Assembly (NCBI GenBank): GCA_944326475.1
Contig: CALVEC010000009.1
Span: 18,684-82,683, forward strand
Source of the DNA: Candidatus Gastranaerophilales bacterium
Lineage (GTDB): Bacteria > Cyanobacteriota > Vampirovibrionia > Gastranaerophilales > Gastranaerophilaceae
DNA length: 64,000 nucleotides
Reading direction: 5' to 3'
Part shown: positions 16,937 to 25,382 of the stretch, piece after piece
Layout of the letters: each line of letters begins with the position of its first letter
Position numbering within the stretch: the stretch's first letter is position 1
Program-made: the position numbers and the translations under genes
Notes under the pieces: generated by a model
Database searches by the model: none
What the model was told of the DNA's origin: nothing
Seen by the model: only the letters and a program-made list of their open reading frames with translations

Positions 16937-19048
16937 CTAGACTTTCATTGTTTCCACCCGGACAACACCTATTGATTTTGCTTTTACATTGTTGCTAATT
17001 TCATTATACGACATAACCGCGATTTGTGGATACGTTCTTTCGATGAGTCTTCTGAAAGGCATTCTTATCGGGGACGAACAGAGGATTACCGGCTGGTTTC
17101 CGGAAGAAGAAATCGCTCTTTCAAGCTCGCTGTTTAGATTGTCGAGCATCTTTCTTGTAAAGTCAGGGTCTAATGTCAGACTTGTGCCGTCAGGGCTTAA
17201 TCCCTGGGCTATTACATTTTCAACATCCGGTGCAAGCGTTACTGCCAAAAGCTCTCCTGTATCTGCAAGATTTTGTTTGCAAATACTTCTTGCAAGAGCC
17301 TGTCTTACCTGTTCTGTCAGGTAGTCCGGATTTTTGCTGACACGTGATTGCAGGCTTATAACCTCTAATATCGTTCTCAAATCTCTTACCGAAACTCTTT
17401 CTTTAAGAAGGTTTTGAACAATAAGCTGAACTTCGCTTACGGAAATATCTTTCATAAGGTCATTGACATATTCTTCGGACACTTCTTTTTTGAGATTGTC
17501 TATTAACTGCTGTATATCGGCGCGGCTGACGATTTCAGCCGCATTTTTCTTAATGACCTCAGTTAAGTGTGTTGAAATAACGGCTGACGGGCTTACAACC
17601 GTGTAGCCGTATGTCTCTACAACTTCTTTATCTTTTTCTTCAATCCAGATGGCAGGAAGCCCGAAAGCCGGTTCTACTGCACTTATACCATTGATATTCA
17701 GGTCATTATCAGAACCCGATGCATTCATTGCAAGACTTCTGTCCGGATAGACTTCACCGTTTTCAATAGGCACGCCTTTAAGTTTTATTTGATACGAGTT
17801 TGGCGGAAGCTGTAAATTGTCGCGTACTCTGATGGAGGGAAGAACAATACCTAAATCTAAAGCTGTTTGACGCCTTATTTGAGCTATTCTTTCCAGCAAA
17901 TCCCCGCCTTGTTCCGCATCCAGAAGCGGAACAAGTCTGTATCCTATCTCTATTTCTATAGTTTCTACGTTTAAAAGCTCCATAACGCTTTCTTTCGTAG
18001 CTTTTTTCCTTTTCTTTTTGATTTTTCCTTCGTTAATTTGTTCCTCGTCAGCTTTTTGTGCTTCTACTGCGGCTGCGGCTTCTTCTTTTTTCTTTTTATT
18101 TGTTTTGCTGTATGCAAATCCGGCGAGAGTCAGCGATATGATGATAAAAGGCAGAGTCGGCATGCCGGGAACAATACCGAGACAGAAAAGCAGCACAGAA
18201 ACAATTGCAAGTACTGTCGGATTTGAAAACATTTCACGTTTGATATCGTCGCTCAGTGAATCATCCTGACCGCTTGCCCTGCTGACGATTAAACCGGTTG
18301 CAAAAGAGATGAGCAGCGCCGGAAGCTGGGAAACAAGACCGTCACCTACTGTTAATATTGTAAATGTGCTCAGTGCGGTCATTATGTCCATTTTGAGCTG
18401 CCAGACGCCTATAACAATACCGGCAAAAATGTTTACGACAGTGATAATAATACCTGCTGTTGCATCGCCTTTTACAAATTTTGAAGCACCGTCCATGGTA
18501 CCGTAAAAATCAGCTTCTCTTTCCAGTTTACGTCTTCTTGCCTTTGCCTGTTCTTCATTAATCAGTCCGGAGTTTAAGTCCGCGTCTATACTTAATTGTT
18601 TACCGGGCATGCTGTCCAACGTAAACCTTGCGGATACTTCCGCAACCCTTGTCGCACCGCCTGTGATAACCATGAAGTTAATCAGGACAAGGATAATAAA
18701 GATAATGAATCCGACTACGTAGTTGCCGCCTACAACGAATTGCCCGAAAGAATGGATAACTTCACCGGCAGAGCCGTAAAGCAGGATAAGTCTTGTTGAG
18801 CTTACGTTTAAGCCGAGTCTGAATATTGTCGAAACGAGAAGGATTATCGGGAAAGAAGAATATTCCAACGGTTCTTTAATAAACAGACAAACAAGCAGTA
18901 TGATAACAGCAAGAGATATATTAAGGGTCAAGAGTATGTCCAGCAGCATTGGCGGCAAAGGTATAATCATCATGGTTACAATGATGACAAGACCTATTGC
19001 CATTATAATATCGTTATTTCTTAGTATAGTTGATAAGCTTATCTGCAT
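16937..19048 (-). CDS. flhA: flagellar biosynthesis protein FlhA
   Basis: 703 aa. Residues 15-320 hold about eight transmembrane helices with the FHIPEP-family signature region (RVAEVSARFTLDSMPGKQL). A Lys/Glu-rich linker at about 325-350 leads to the cytoplasmic domain that receives export substrates. Part of the inner-membrane export gate of the flagellar type III system. The upstream site is weak (GGGAAAGAG, far from the ATG). Other export genes (flhB, fliP, fliQ, fliR) are not in the window. The 240-bp upstream gap holds a cluster of inverted repeats. Confidence 0.97.
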   Translation of the reverse strand: MQISLSTILRNNDIIMAIGLVIIVTMMIIPLPPMLLDILLTLNISLAVIILLVCLFIKEPLEYSSFPIILLVSTIFRLGLNVSSTRLILLYGSAGEVIHSFGQFVVGGNYVVGFIIFIILVLINFMVITGGATRVAEVSARFTLDSMPGKQLSIDADLNSGLINEEQAKARRRKLEREADFYGTMDGASKFVKGDATAGIIITVVNIFAGIVIGVWQLKMDIMTALSTFTILTVGDGLVSQLPALLISFATGLIVSRASGQDDSLSDDIKREMFSNPTVLAIVSVLLFCLGIVPGMPTLPFIIISLTLAGFAYSKTNKKKKEEAAAAVEAQKADEEQINEGKIKKKRKKATKESVMELLNVETIEIEIGYRLVPLLDAEQGGDLLERIAQIRRQTALDLGIVLPSIRVRDNLQLPPNSYQIKLKGVPIENGEVYPDRSLAMNASGSDNDLNINGISAVEPAFGLPAIWIEEKDKEVVETYGYTVVSPSAVISTHLTEVIKKNAAEIVSRADIQQLIDNLKKEVSEEYVNDLMKDISVSEVQLIVQNLLKERVSVRDLRTILEVISLQSRVSKNPDYLTEQVRQALARSICKQNLADTGELLAVTLAPDVENVIAQGLSPDGTSLTLDPDFTRKMLDNLNSELERAISSSGNQPVILCSSPIRMPFRRLIERTYPQIAVMSYNEISNNVKAKSIGVVRVETMKV

Positions 19049-19149
19049 GTGGTGTTATTTTTTATACTCTTTCCCAATATAAATATTACCTTATAAACAG
19101 ATATTTTACGAATACTTAATCAAACTTTAGAAATTTTCATATAGTCAAC

Positions 19150-19285
19150 TGACCCCGATAACCAAGTACATGGGGTCACCCTCTCAGAAACAATACTTAA
19201 TTGTTTCTTCGGCAGAGTGCAAAATGCCGGACAAGGTGACTCCCGCACTTAGTGTACCACTTTTGCAAGCGAGGTCACTCTCAGA
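19150..19285. other. cluster of four inverted repeats upstream of flhA
   Basis: In 136 bp I see four stems: TGACCCC/GGGGTCA (19150-19156, 19172-19178), AGAAACAAT/ATTGTTTCT (19186-19194, 19200-19208), CGGCA/TGCCG (19210-19214, 19225-19229) and GTGAC/GTCAC (19236-19240, 19274-19278). A near-direct repeat, GGTCACCCTCTCAGA and GGTCACTCTCAGA, starts at 19174 and 19273, about 100 bp apart. It matches no riboswitch that I can recall. It could be a structured leader RNA for flhA or a small palindromic insertion. Confidence 0.5.
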
Positions 19286-19288
19286 CAG

Positions 19289-19687
19289 TTATTCTGATAT
19301 TGCTCTGTTAATATTTTCCGTCAGTTGATTCAGGAAAGATCCCTTTTTGTCAACAATATCATTCCCTGATTTTAGTAAAGTAAGCTGGTCTCCTGAAAAT
19401 TTGTCCTCAAAAACAAATTTTCTTTCGAGTTTTTTATTGTTTTCAACATGCGAACGTACAAAAATTGTTTTTGCTTTTACTTTTATCAGGTCTTCACCGA
19501 TTTCAAGTATTTCCGCAAGTTTTCTCAAAATAGGTTTGTCATATATTTCAATAGAAATTTTTTGTGTTTCTTTAAACGGGGATGAGACAATTCCTTTATC
19601 GATTTGTCTGCAAAGTTCCGTTTGAAATTTTTTGCTCCCTACAGTTATAAGATTATTTTTGTTTCGTATCATATCAAATCTAATCAT
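19289..19687 (-). CDS. hypothetical protein, 132 aa
   Basis: AAAGG ribosome site precedes the ATG. A basic N-terminus is followed by a mixed alpha/beta core without membrane segments. It contains FSGDQLTLLKSG at about residues 97-108. The neighbouring 128-aa protein has a similar FSGEQIKLINEKG, so the two may be distantly related or share a binding motif. Lies between murE and flhA on the same strand. No family recognised. Confidence 0.65.
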   Translation of the reverse strand: MIRFDMIRNKNNLITVGSKKFQTELCRQIDKGIVSSPFKETQKISIEIYDKPILRKLAEILEIGEDLIKVKAKTIFVRSHVENNKKLERKFVFEDKFSGDQLTLLKSGNDIVDKKGSFLNQLTENINRAISE

Positions 19688-19714
19688 GAAAAAACCTTTC
19701 TTAACTTAACTATT

Positions 19715-20101
19715 TTATTTTTTTATAAATAATCCTTTCGAGCCGACTGGTAATACAACAGTAAAACCGAAAATATTTTTCTTTACTTCGTATCCGAATG
19801 GCAAAATACAAGTGCCTGTACGAATATTCATCCAGTTTTTCACTATTTTATATCCGCCAAAGAGTTTTGGAATAAATTTAGCGCTGAGAGGCAGCTCCCC
19901 TTTTTCGTTTATCAATTTAATTTGTTCCCCGCTGAATCTTCCTGTTAAAAGCTGCCAATTACTTATTTCAAGTTTATTCTCCGCTCCTGCGTTTTTTATT
20001 TCAGGTTCCGTTTGTTTTTCCGGCGCCTTGGGAGCTTCAATATCGTTGAGCATACTGTCTAAAGTATCTTCAACATCAAATTCCGATATTCCTAAAACCA
20101 T
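19715..20101 (-). CDS. hypothetical protein, 128 aa
   Basis: Acidic disordered head (residues 1-45) with an EDTLDSMLNDIE helix, then a compact hydrophobic domain (50-128) with FSGEQIKLINEKG and a beta-rich end. Located 42 bp after murE and 27 bp before the 132-aa gene. No signal peptide. Function unknown. Position next to flagellar genes is suggestive only. Confidence 0.6.
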   Translation of the reverse strand: MVLGISEFDVEDTLDSMLNDIEAPKAPEKQTEPEIKNAGAENKLEISNWQLLTGRFSGEQIKLINEKGELPLSAKFIPKLFGGYKIVKNWMNIRTGTCILPFGYEVKKNIFGFTVVLPVGSKGLFIKK

Positions 20102-20143
20102 TTTTACCTGCTCTTATGTCTGTTTATAATGTGATAACAACTT

Positions 20144-21601
20144 TTAGCAAAAGACTTTTCTTGCTTCTTCTCTGTCGTCAAAGTGTATAGTTTTGTCTTT
20201 TAAAATCTGGTAGTCTTCATGACCTTTGCCGGCTAAAACGACTACGTCTCCGTCTTTTGCTATATTTTTCAGCATTGAAATCGCCGTTCTTCTGTCCGGT
20301 TCAACGTATATTCTCTGGGTATTTACGGATTTTATACCGGCAAGGATGTCTGAAATAATAAGCTGCGGATCTTCACTGCGGGGGTTGTCTGATGTGACAA
20401 CTACTATATCTGCTAATTCATCCGCAATTTTGCCCATTTTGGGACGTTTTGTTGCATCTCTGTCACCTCCGCAGCCAAAAAGACATATAAGATTGTTTTC
20501 TTTGGGTGTTAATTCTTTCGCTGCTTTTAATACATTTTGAAGCCCGTCAGGCGTATGTGCATAATCCACAATCACAAGCGGCTGTTTATTAACAATTTCA
20601 AAACGTCCGTCTACGCTTTTGGTTTCTTCAAGCGCCTTAACGCAGGTGTTTTCATCTATACCTGCCGCAATTCCTGCCGTCAACGCAGCAAGTGCATTGT
20701 AAACACTGAACATCCCGTTCATCTGAAGGTTAACAGCTCTTTTTTTGCCGTGAATGATGCAGTCAAATTTTGCACCGTGTATTGAAAACTCAATATTTTC
20801 CGCTGTTACATCCGCGTTTTTCTTTATTCCGTAAGTATACGTTTTCACACCTTCAGGAACGGCTGCGATAAACTTTTGCGCATATTCATCATCATTATTT
20901 ATTATGGCAAAACAGCCGGGTTGAAGATTTTTAAACAATATTGCTTTTGCTTCAAAATAATTGTTCATAGTAATGTGATAATCAAGGTGGTCTTGCGTAA
21001 GGTTTGTAAATACGGCACCGTCAAAGAAACATCCTCCGACTCTGTTTTGTTCAAGCGCGTGCGAGCTTACTTCCATTGCAACACAATCAATTTTTTCCCC
21101 TAGCATTTTTTTTAAGGTCTTTTGCAGTTCGGGAGCTTGCGGGGTTGTGTGTTTTGCATCGTGGTAGGAGTCTTTTCCGGACATTTTGTACCCTAGTGTT
21201 CCGATGATTGCACATTTTTTGCCGGCATCTTCTATAATCCTTTGTATAAGATGGGTGACTGTAGTTTTGCCGTTTGTTCCGGTTACGCCGATTAATTTTA
21301 AATTTTTTGACGGATATTCATAAAATGCCGACGCGACATCTGCAATCCGGTGTCTTGTTGATTCTACAATAATTTGCGGGGCATCTATATCAAGTTCTTT
21401 CTCTGTTAAAAATGCGGCAGCACCGTTGTCAAAAGCCATTTTTGCATAATCATGCCCGTCTGAATACTCGCCCTTTAGGCATACAAACAGGTTGCCTTTT
21501 TCTACGGTCTTTGAGTTGTAAGATATTCCTGTTATTTCAACGTCATTAAAATTTAATAACTGTTTATATTTTGTATTTTCTATAATTTTTGAAAGTTTCA
21601 T
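20144..21601 (-). CDS. murE: UDP-N-acetylmuramoyl-L-alanyl-D-glutamate--2,6-diaminopimelate ligase
   Basis: Adds the third stem residue of peptidoglycan. P-loop GTNGKTT at residues 108-114. The DNPR motif (405-408, TSDNPRSEDP) marks meso-diaminopimelate rather than lysine. At 485 aa it has normal length. AGAGGT ribosome site. It is 21 bp downstream of ftsI, the usual division and cell-wall order. In this window mraY, murF and murD do not follow. Two unknown genes and flhA come next. Confidence 0.97.
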   Translation of the reverse strand: MKLSKIIENTKYKQLLNFNDVEITGISYNSKTVEKGNLFVCLKGEYSDGHDYAKMAFDNGAAAFLTEKELDIDAPQIIVESTRHRIADVASAFYEYPSKNLKLIGVTGTNGKTTVTHLIQRIIEDAGKKCAIIGTLGYKMSGKDSYHDAKHTTPQAPELQKTLKKMLGEKIDCVAMEVSSHALEQNRVGGCFFDGAVFTNLTQDHLDYHITMNNYFEAKAILFKNLQPGCFAIINNDDEYAQKFIAAVPEGVKTYTYGIKKNADVTAENIEFSIHGAKFDCIIHGKKRAVNLQMNGMFSVYNALAALTAGIAAGIDENTCVKALEETKSVDGRFEIVNKQPLVIVDYAHTPDGLQNVLKAAKELTPKENNLICLFGCGGDRDATKRPKMGKIADELADIVVVTSDNPRSEDPQLIISDILAGIKSVNTQRIYVEPDRRTAISMLKNIAKDGDVVVLAGKGHEDYQILKDKTIHFDDREEARKVFC

Positions 21602-21622
21602 AGTTATACCTCTATTATTATA

Positions 21623-23362
21623 TTAATCTAATTTAATTGGTTTGTTGCCTTTTGTTTTGTCGGGAACAATGTTCATTATTCTGGCAATTTGCAGTGCCAC
21701 TTCTCTAAAGACCGGTGCGGCAACAGTACTTCCCCACAATGCACCTTTTGATGGTGAGTCTATTACTACATAAATAAGAACCTCAGGGTTTGTAGCCGGG
21801 AAAAATCCGATGATAGACGTTACAAGTTTTGAAGAATAACCTTTGCCGCCTCTTACTACCTTCCTTGCTGTACCTGTTTTTGCGGCAACTGTATAATCTT
21901 CAAGGTTTACAGGTGATTTAGAACGTCCGATACTTCCTGCCAGCAGTTTTGTCACCGTGTGTGCTGTCTGCGGTGTTAAAACCTGTTCTTGTTTTACTTT
22001 TTCCGGTAATAATTCAGGAGGGTATTTTATTACATGCGGTGTAACTTTGATACCGTTATTAGCAATGGCTGAAATAGCTGAAGCAAGTTGAATTGCTGTT
22101 ACGGAAACGCCATAGCCGTATCCTATTGAGGCATGAGTCGATTTGTACCAGTCTTTATAATTTGTAATAAGCCCTCTTGATTCTCCCGGCAGATCAATGC
22201 CTGTTCGTTCTCCTATGCCGAATTTTTTCAGCATGTTGTAATGTTCTTGTTTTGTCATCATTAATGCTACTTTTGCACTGCCTACGTTGCTGGAGTGTTC
22301 AAACAGATAGTATAAATCAATGGCGCCCGGGAATGGATGTACGTCATAATCATAATTTTTTATTACCCACTTATCTATTTCAAGCTTGCCCGAGTCAAGA
22401 ATTTTTGAGTTTTCTTTAATTCGTCCTGTTTCAAGAGCTGAGGCTACAGTTAAAACCTTAAAGGTTGAGCCGGGTTCAAATACGTCAGTCAGAGTCCAGT
22501 TTGTAAGCTGGGTGAGAGTGGCTTTTTTGTAGTTGTTTGGATTGTACGAAGGCTGTACTGCATATCCTAAAATTTCTCCGTTTTTAGGATTCATTACAAT
22601 TATTGTGCCTTGAACTGCTCCTTTTTCTTTCAAAACTTTTGACAGTTCCGTCTCACAGACATGCTGGATGGCTGAATCAATTGTTAATGTAATTGATTTA
22701 CCCCTTAAAGGAGATGTTGTCGCTGCCGGGTCTGTTGAGACTTCATATATAATATCTCCGTCGGGCGTTTTTTCAAAGTCTACATTTTGTTCTACCTGCT
22801 CCAGAATATCTTTTGCTGTCAATTCAACACCTGCCGCAACATCGGCATCAGGGTTGTAATATCCAAGAATATGGGCAGCCATTGTACCTTGGGGGTAAAC
22901 TCTTTCATTTTTTTTAGGGAAACTAATTTCTCTCAGTCCGAGTTTACTGATTTTTTTTGCAGTATCACGGGAAACATTTTTTTTGAGAATAATCACAGGC
23001 TCATCTTTTGCCAGTTGCTTTGCGAGTTTGCCTTTGTTAAGTTCGAGAATCGGCGCAAGTATGGCAGCAAGTTCATTGGGGGTGTGGTCATAGTATTCAG
23101 TGTGTGCATATACATCGTAAGAAGTTTTGTCCGATGCAAGCTTTATTCCGTTTCTGTCGTAAATAGAACCTCTCATAACAAAGGTTTTGGCGGTACGCTG
23201 TTTCTTTGCCTGGTTACGGTATGTCTTAATATCAACAACCATTAACAAAAACAGATACACCACAATTACAAAGCCTACAAAATAGCACAGGCATTGCCAC
23301 AGTATAAGTTTTTTATCAAATTCCTTAAATTTCTCTTTTTCGCTGTGATAACTTCTCCCCAT
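21623..23362 (-). CDS. ftsI: peptidoglycan DD-transpeptidase (FtsI/PBP3-type, class B)
   Basis: Septal cross-linking enzyme. One membrane anchor at about residues 22-44, a PBP dimerisation domain, and the transpeptidase triad: S299-TFK, S357-S-N and K495-T-G. At 579 aa it is typical. No PASTA domains. The ATG has no proper ribosome site: a TATGAT lies exactly 6 bp upstream, so the mRNA may be leaderless. The gene starts 67 bp after the second thymidylate-kinase-like gene. Confidence 0.95.
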   Translation of the reverse strand: MGRSYHSEKEKFKEFDKKLILWQCLCYFVGFVIVVYLFLLMVVDIKTYRNQAKKQRTAKTFVMRGSIYDRNGIKLASDKTSYDVYAHTEYYDHTPNELAAILAPILELNKGKLAKQLAKDEPVIILKKNVSRDTAKKISKLGLREISFPKKNERVYPQGTMAAHILGYYNPDADVAAGVELTAKDILEQVEQNVDFEKTPDGDIIYEVSTDPAATTSPLRGKSITLTIDSAIQHVCETELSKVLKEKGAVQGTIIVMNPKNGEILGYAVQPSYNPNNYKKATLTQLTNWTLTDVFEPGSTFKVLTVASALETGRIKENSKILDSGKLEIDKWVIKNYDYDVHPFPGAIDLYYLFEHSSNVGSAKVALMMTKQEHYNMLKKFGIGERTGIDLPGESRGLITNYKDWYKSTHASIGYGYGVSVTAIQLASAISAIANNGIKVTPHVIKYPPELLPEKVKQEQVLTPQTAHTVTKLLAGSIGRSKSPVNLEDYTVAAKTGTARKVVRGGKGYSSKLVTSIIGFFPATNPEVLIYVVIDSPSKGALWGSTVAAPVFREVALQIARIMNIVPDKTKGNKPIKLD

Positions 23363-23368
23363 TCCTTA

Positions 23369-23374
23369 ATCATA
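23369..23374 (-). promoter_or_regulatory. -10 box (TATGAT) abutting ftsI
   Basis: TATGAT on the reverse strand with 6 bp to the ATG, preceded by TTGTGC. The expected start of transcription is at or next to the A of the start codon. The -35 is weak. Confidence 0.4.
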
Positions 23375-23429
23375 GCACAATAAAAAAGAGTTGGACGATT
23401 AATTTATGTAAAATTTTTCACATAAAAAA

Positions 23430-24095
23430 TTAATCCAATTTCCCTTCATCAAGCAGACTTTGAACCTTTTCAACAATGATTTTATGTATTTCATACACGC
23501 CTAAAGTTCCGTCTATACTGACAAAGTTGTAATCCTTTTTCATTTGTTCATACTCGGTCAGGCATTTGTCCTGGTATATGGTGAAACTTTTATAAAAGTC
23601 CGAGCTTAAACCTATATCCCTGCCCGATTCCCAGTAATCAAGCCCTGTTGTGCCGATAACTCTCTTTAGCAAAACATCAACCGGCATGTCAAGATAGAAT
23701 ACCAAATCCGGCTCCGGAGCAAAGTCATAAAGTTTTTCGACCCACTCAAAATCCAGCCCCCGCACGACGTCACGGGCGAATGCCGTGTATTTGTATCTGT
23801 CCATAAGTACAACGAATCCGGCATTTAATGCGGGAATAATAGTGTTTTCAAGTCTGTCGGCAAAATCAGCCGCGTATAAAAGGCTGAAAGTTGTTGCGTT
23901 TAGCAAATTTCTGTCTTTTGCATCATCAATTACATTTGCAATAAGTCTCGATGTTTTCCATTCGCTGACCATTGCGCCGTAGCTCTTTTCTTCTATCCAC
24001 TGCTTTAAAAGCTCTATCTGGGTAGATTTTCCGGAGCCGTCGGTTCCTTCAATAACTATTAATAATCCGTTATGTTCATTATTTTTGTTTTTCAT
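23430..24095 (-). CDS. thymidylate kinase-like P-loop protein (downstream paralogue)
   Basis: Thymidylate kinases phosphorylate dTMP to dTDP. P-loop GTDGSGKST at residues 17-25, FADRLE helix and a DRYxYTAFARDVVRG block. Classical Tmk has DR(Y/H)xxSxxAYQG there, so the substrate pocket differs. The 221-aa protein is about 40% identical by eye to the gene just upstream. The stop of that gene overlaps this start by one base (TAATG). Substrate uncertain. Confidence 0.8.
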   Translation of the reverse strand: MKNKNNEHNGLLIVIEGTDGSGKSTQIELLKQWIEEKSYGAMVSEWKTSRLIANVIDDAKDRNLLNATTFSLLYAADFADRLENTIIPALNAGFVVLMDRYKYTAFARDVVRGLDFEWVEKLYDFAPEPDLVFYLDMPVDVLLKRVIGTTGLDYWESGRDIGLSSDFYKSFTIYQDKCLTEYEQMKKDYNFVSIDGTLGVYEIHKIIVEKVQSLLDEGKLD

Positions 24096-24766
24096 TACAG
24101 AGTTATTCCTTTTTTGGCAAGAATATCAATAACAAGTTTTCTCATTTCAACCTGTTTTGCGTGAATGGATTGTTTGGCGTCAATAGAGACAAGTCCGTAT
24201 TCTTCCACCATTTTTTCATATTCGTTATTCACACGGTTTTGAAAAATCACGTAACTTTTATACGGGTTGTTGCTCAATTTTAAATCCATACCGGCTTCAT
24301 AAAAACCGGGCGTTCTGTTTGAACATATGCGTTCAAGTGAAATTTCCGCAGATATTGAATAATACAAAGCCAAATCAGGCTTTATTGCAAATCCGTACAT
24401 ATTTCTTACCCAGTCTCTGTCAACACCGCGGGCGACATCTCTTGCAAAGGCGGTGTAAGCATATCTGTCTGCCAGAACAATAAATCCTGCTTTCATTGCC
24501 GGTATAATTACCTGTTCAAGTCTGTCTGCAAAATCTACCGCATGCAGCAGGCTGAATGTTCTCGGGCTTAAAAGATTTTTTTTCTTTGCACGTTTTGTTG
24601 TCTGGGATATCAAATCCGATGAATTCCATTCTGTATAAATGACATCAAGATTTTTTGATTTTAACCAGTCCTTTAATATGCCGATTTGTGTGGATTTTCC
24701 GGAACCGTCAATCCCTTCTACGCAAATCAATGTTCCCGGCAGTCCATGTTCTTTTAGAAATCTCAC
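24095..24766 (-). CDS. thymidylate kinase-like P-loop protein (upstream paralogue)
   Basis: Tandem partner of the gene at 23430. P-loop GIDGSGKST at residues 18-26, TEWNSS block, FADRLEQ and DRYAYTAFARDVARG. The same departure from the classical Tmk AYQG motif is present, so both copies share a modified nucleotide site. 223 aa. One copy may be the essential dTMP kinase and the other specialised, or they may form a heterodimer. The sequence cannot decide. thyX, which makes dTMP, is elsewhere in this window. Confidence 0.8.
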   Translation of the reverse strand: MRFLKEHGLPGTLICVEGIDGSGKSTQIGILKDWLKSKNLDVIYTEWNSSDLISQTTKRAKKKNLLSPRTFSLLHAVDFADRLEQVIIPAMKAGFIVLADRYAYTAFARDVARGVDRDWVRNMYGFAIKPDLALYYSISAEISLERICSNRTPGFYEAGMDLKLSNNPYKSYVIFQNRVNNEYEKMVEEYGLVSIDAKQSIHAKQVEMRKLVIDILAKKGITL

Positions 24767-24824
24767 TTTTGCCTCACAAAATAAGTCTTACAGTATTCAA
24801 ATATAATACCATATTTTTATACAA

Positions 24825-24857
24825 ACAAAAACAGCCGGCTGAACACCAACCGGCTGT
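24825..24857 (-). terminator. rho-independent terminator of the 100-aa coiled-coil gene
   Basis: On the reverse strand AACAGCCGG and CCGGCTGTTTTTG form a stem with a T tract, 26 bp after the gene's stop. Confidence 0.8.
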
Positions 24858-24882
24858 TAGTTATTTATAAAATGTCAATCAA

Positions 24883-25185
24883 TTAAGCTGTCAAACTCAA
24901 TGAACCTGATTCGTTTCCGGAATTTCTGCCTCCGTCGACACGTGCATTGTCTCCGAAAAGATTTTCATTTTTGCCTTTTTCTTTCTGGATTCTTTCGTTA
25001 TTTAATGTTGTCATTTCAGACTCAAGGCGGGTCATTCTGCTTACTATCTGAGAAAGCTGATCTTTGTAATTGTCTGCGCCTTTTGACTCAATATCTTTTT
25101 TCTGCTTTTCCAAATTCTGATATTCTGTTCTTTTTGACCAATCAGATACAGATACAAACTGAATAGCGTTAAGATTAAATGACAT
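24883..25185 (-). CDS. small coiled-coil protein, 100 aa
   Basis: AAAGGAAAAG precedes the ATG. Residues 20-70 are a strong coiled coil (QKKDIESK, then SQIVSRMTRLESEMTTLNNE). The end is glycine/serine/asparagine-rich. No signal or membrane segment. It has its own terminator and stands alone, divergent from motA. It could be a motility-associated chaperone, but nothing direct supports that. Confidence 0.65.
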   Translation of the reverse strand: MSFNLNAIQFVSVSDWSKRTEYQNLEKQKKDIESKGADNYKDQLSQIVSRMTRLESEMTTLNNERIQKEKGKNENLFGDNARVDGGRNSGNESGSLSLTA

Positions 25186-25317
25186 AGCTCTTTTCCTTTC
25201 TTACTTACACAATATTTTCAAATTAAAAATCACTCTTTACATATATATAAAGTATTTAAAAAATATTGAATTTCAGAAAGGATGTTTTTTGTTACATTGC
25301 TTAATAAAATTGCACTA

Positions 25318-25340
25318 TAAATCATCTAAATGACCGATAC
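25318..25340 (+). promoter_or_regulatory. possible flagellar sigma-28 (FliA/SigD) type promoter before motA
   Basis: TAAA (25318-25321) is followed 12 bp later by CCGATA within ACCGATAC (25333-25340). The flagellar sigma consensus is TAAA, about 15 bp, then CCGATA. The spacer is 2-3 bp short, so this is a weak match. Confidence 0.35.
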
Positions 25341-25382
25341 TCTAACGTGTTTTCATGTGGAATGATAATAATAAGAAATAGT

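Noticed and set aside
19150..19285. Decayed tRNA-Met copy upstream of flhA
   Set aside because: Only a 9-base match (GAGGTCACT) to the tRNA T-arm region. Not enough.
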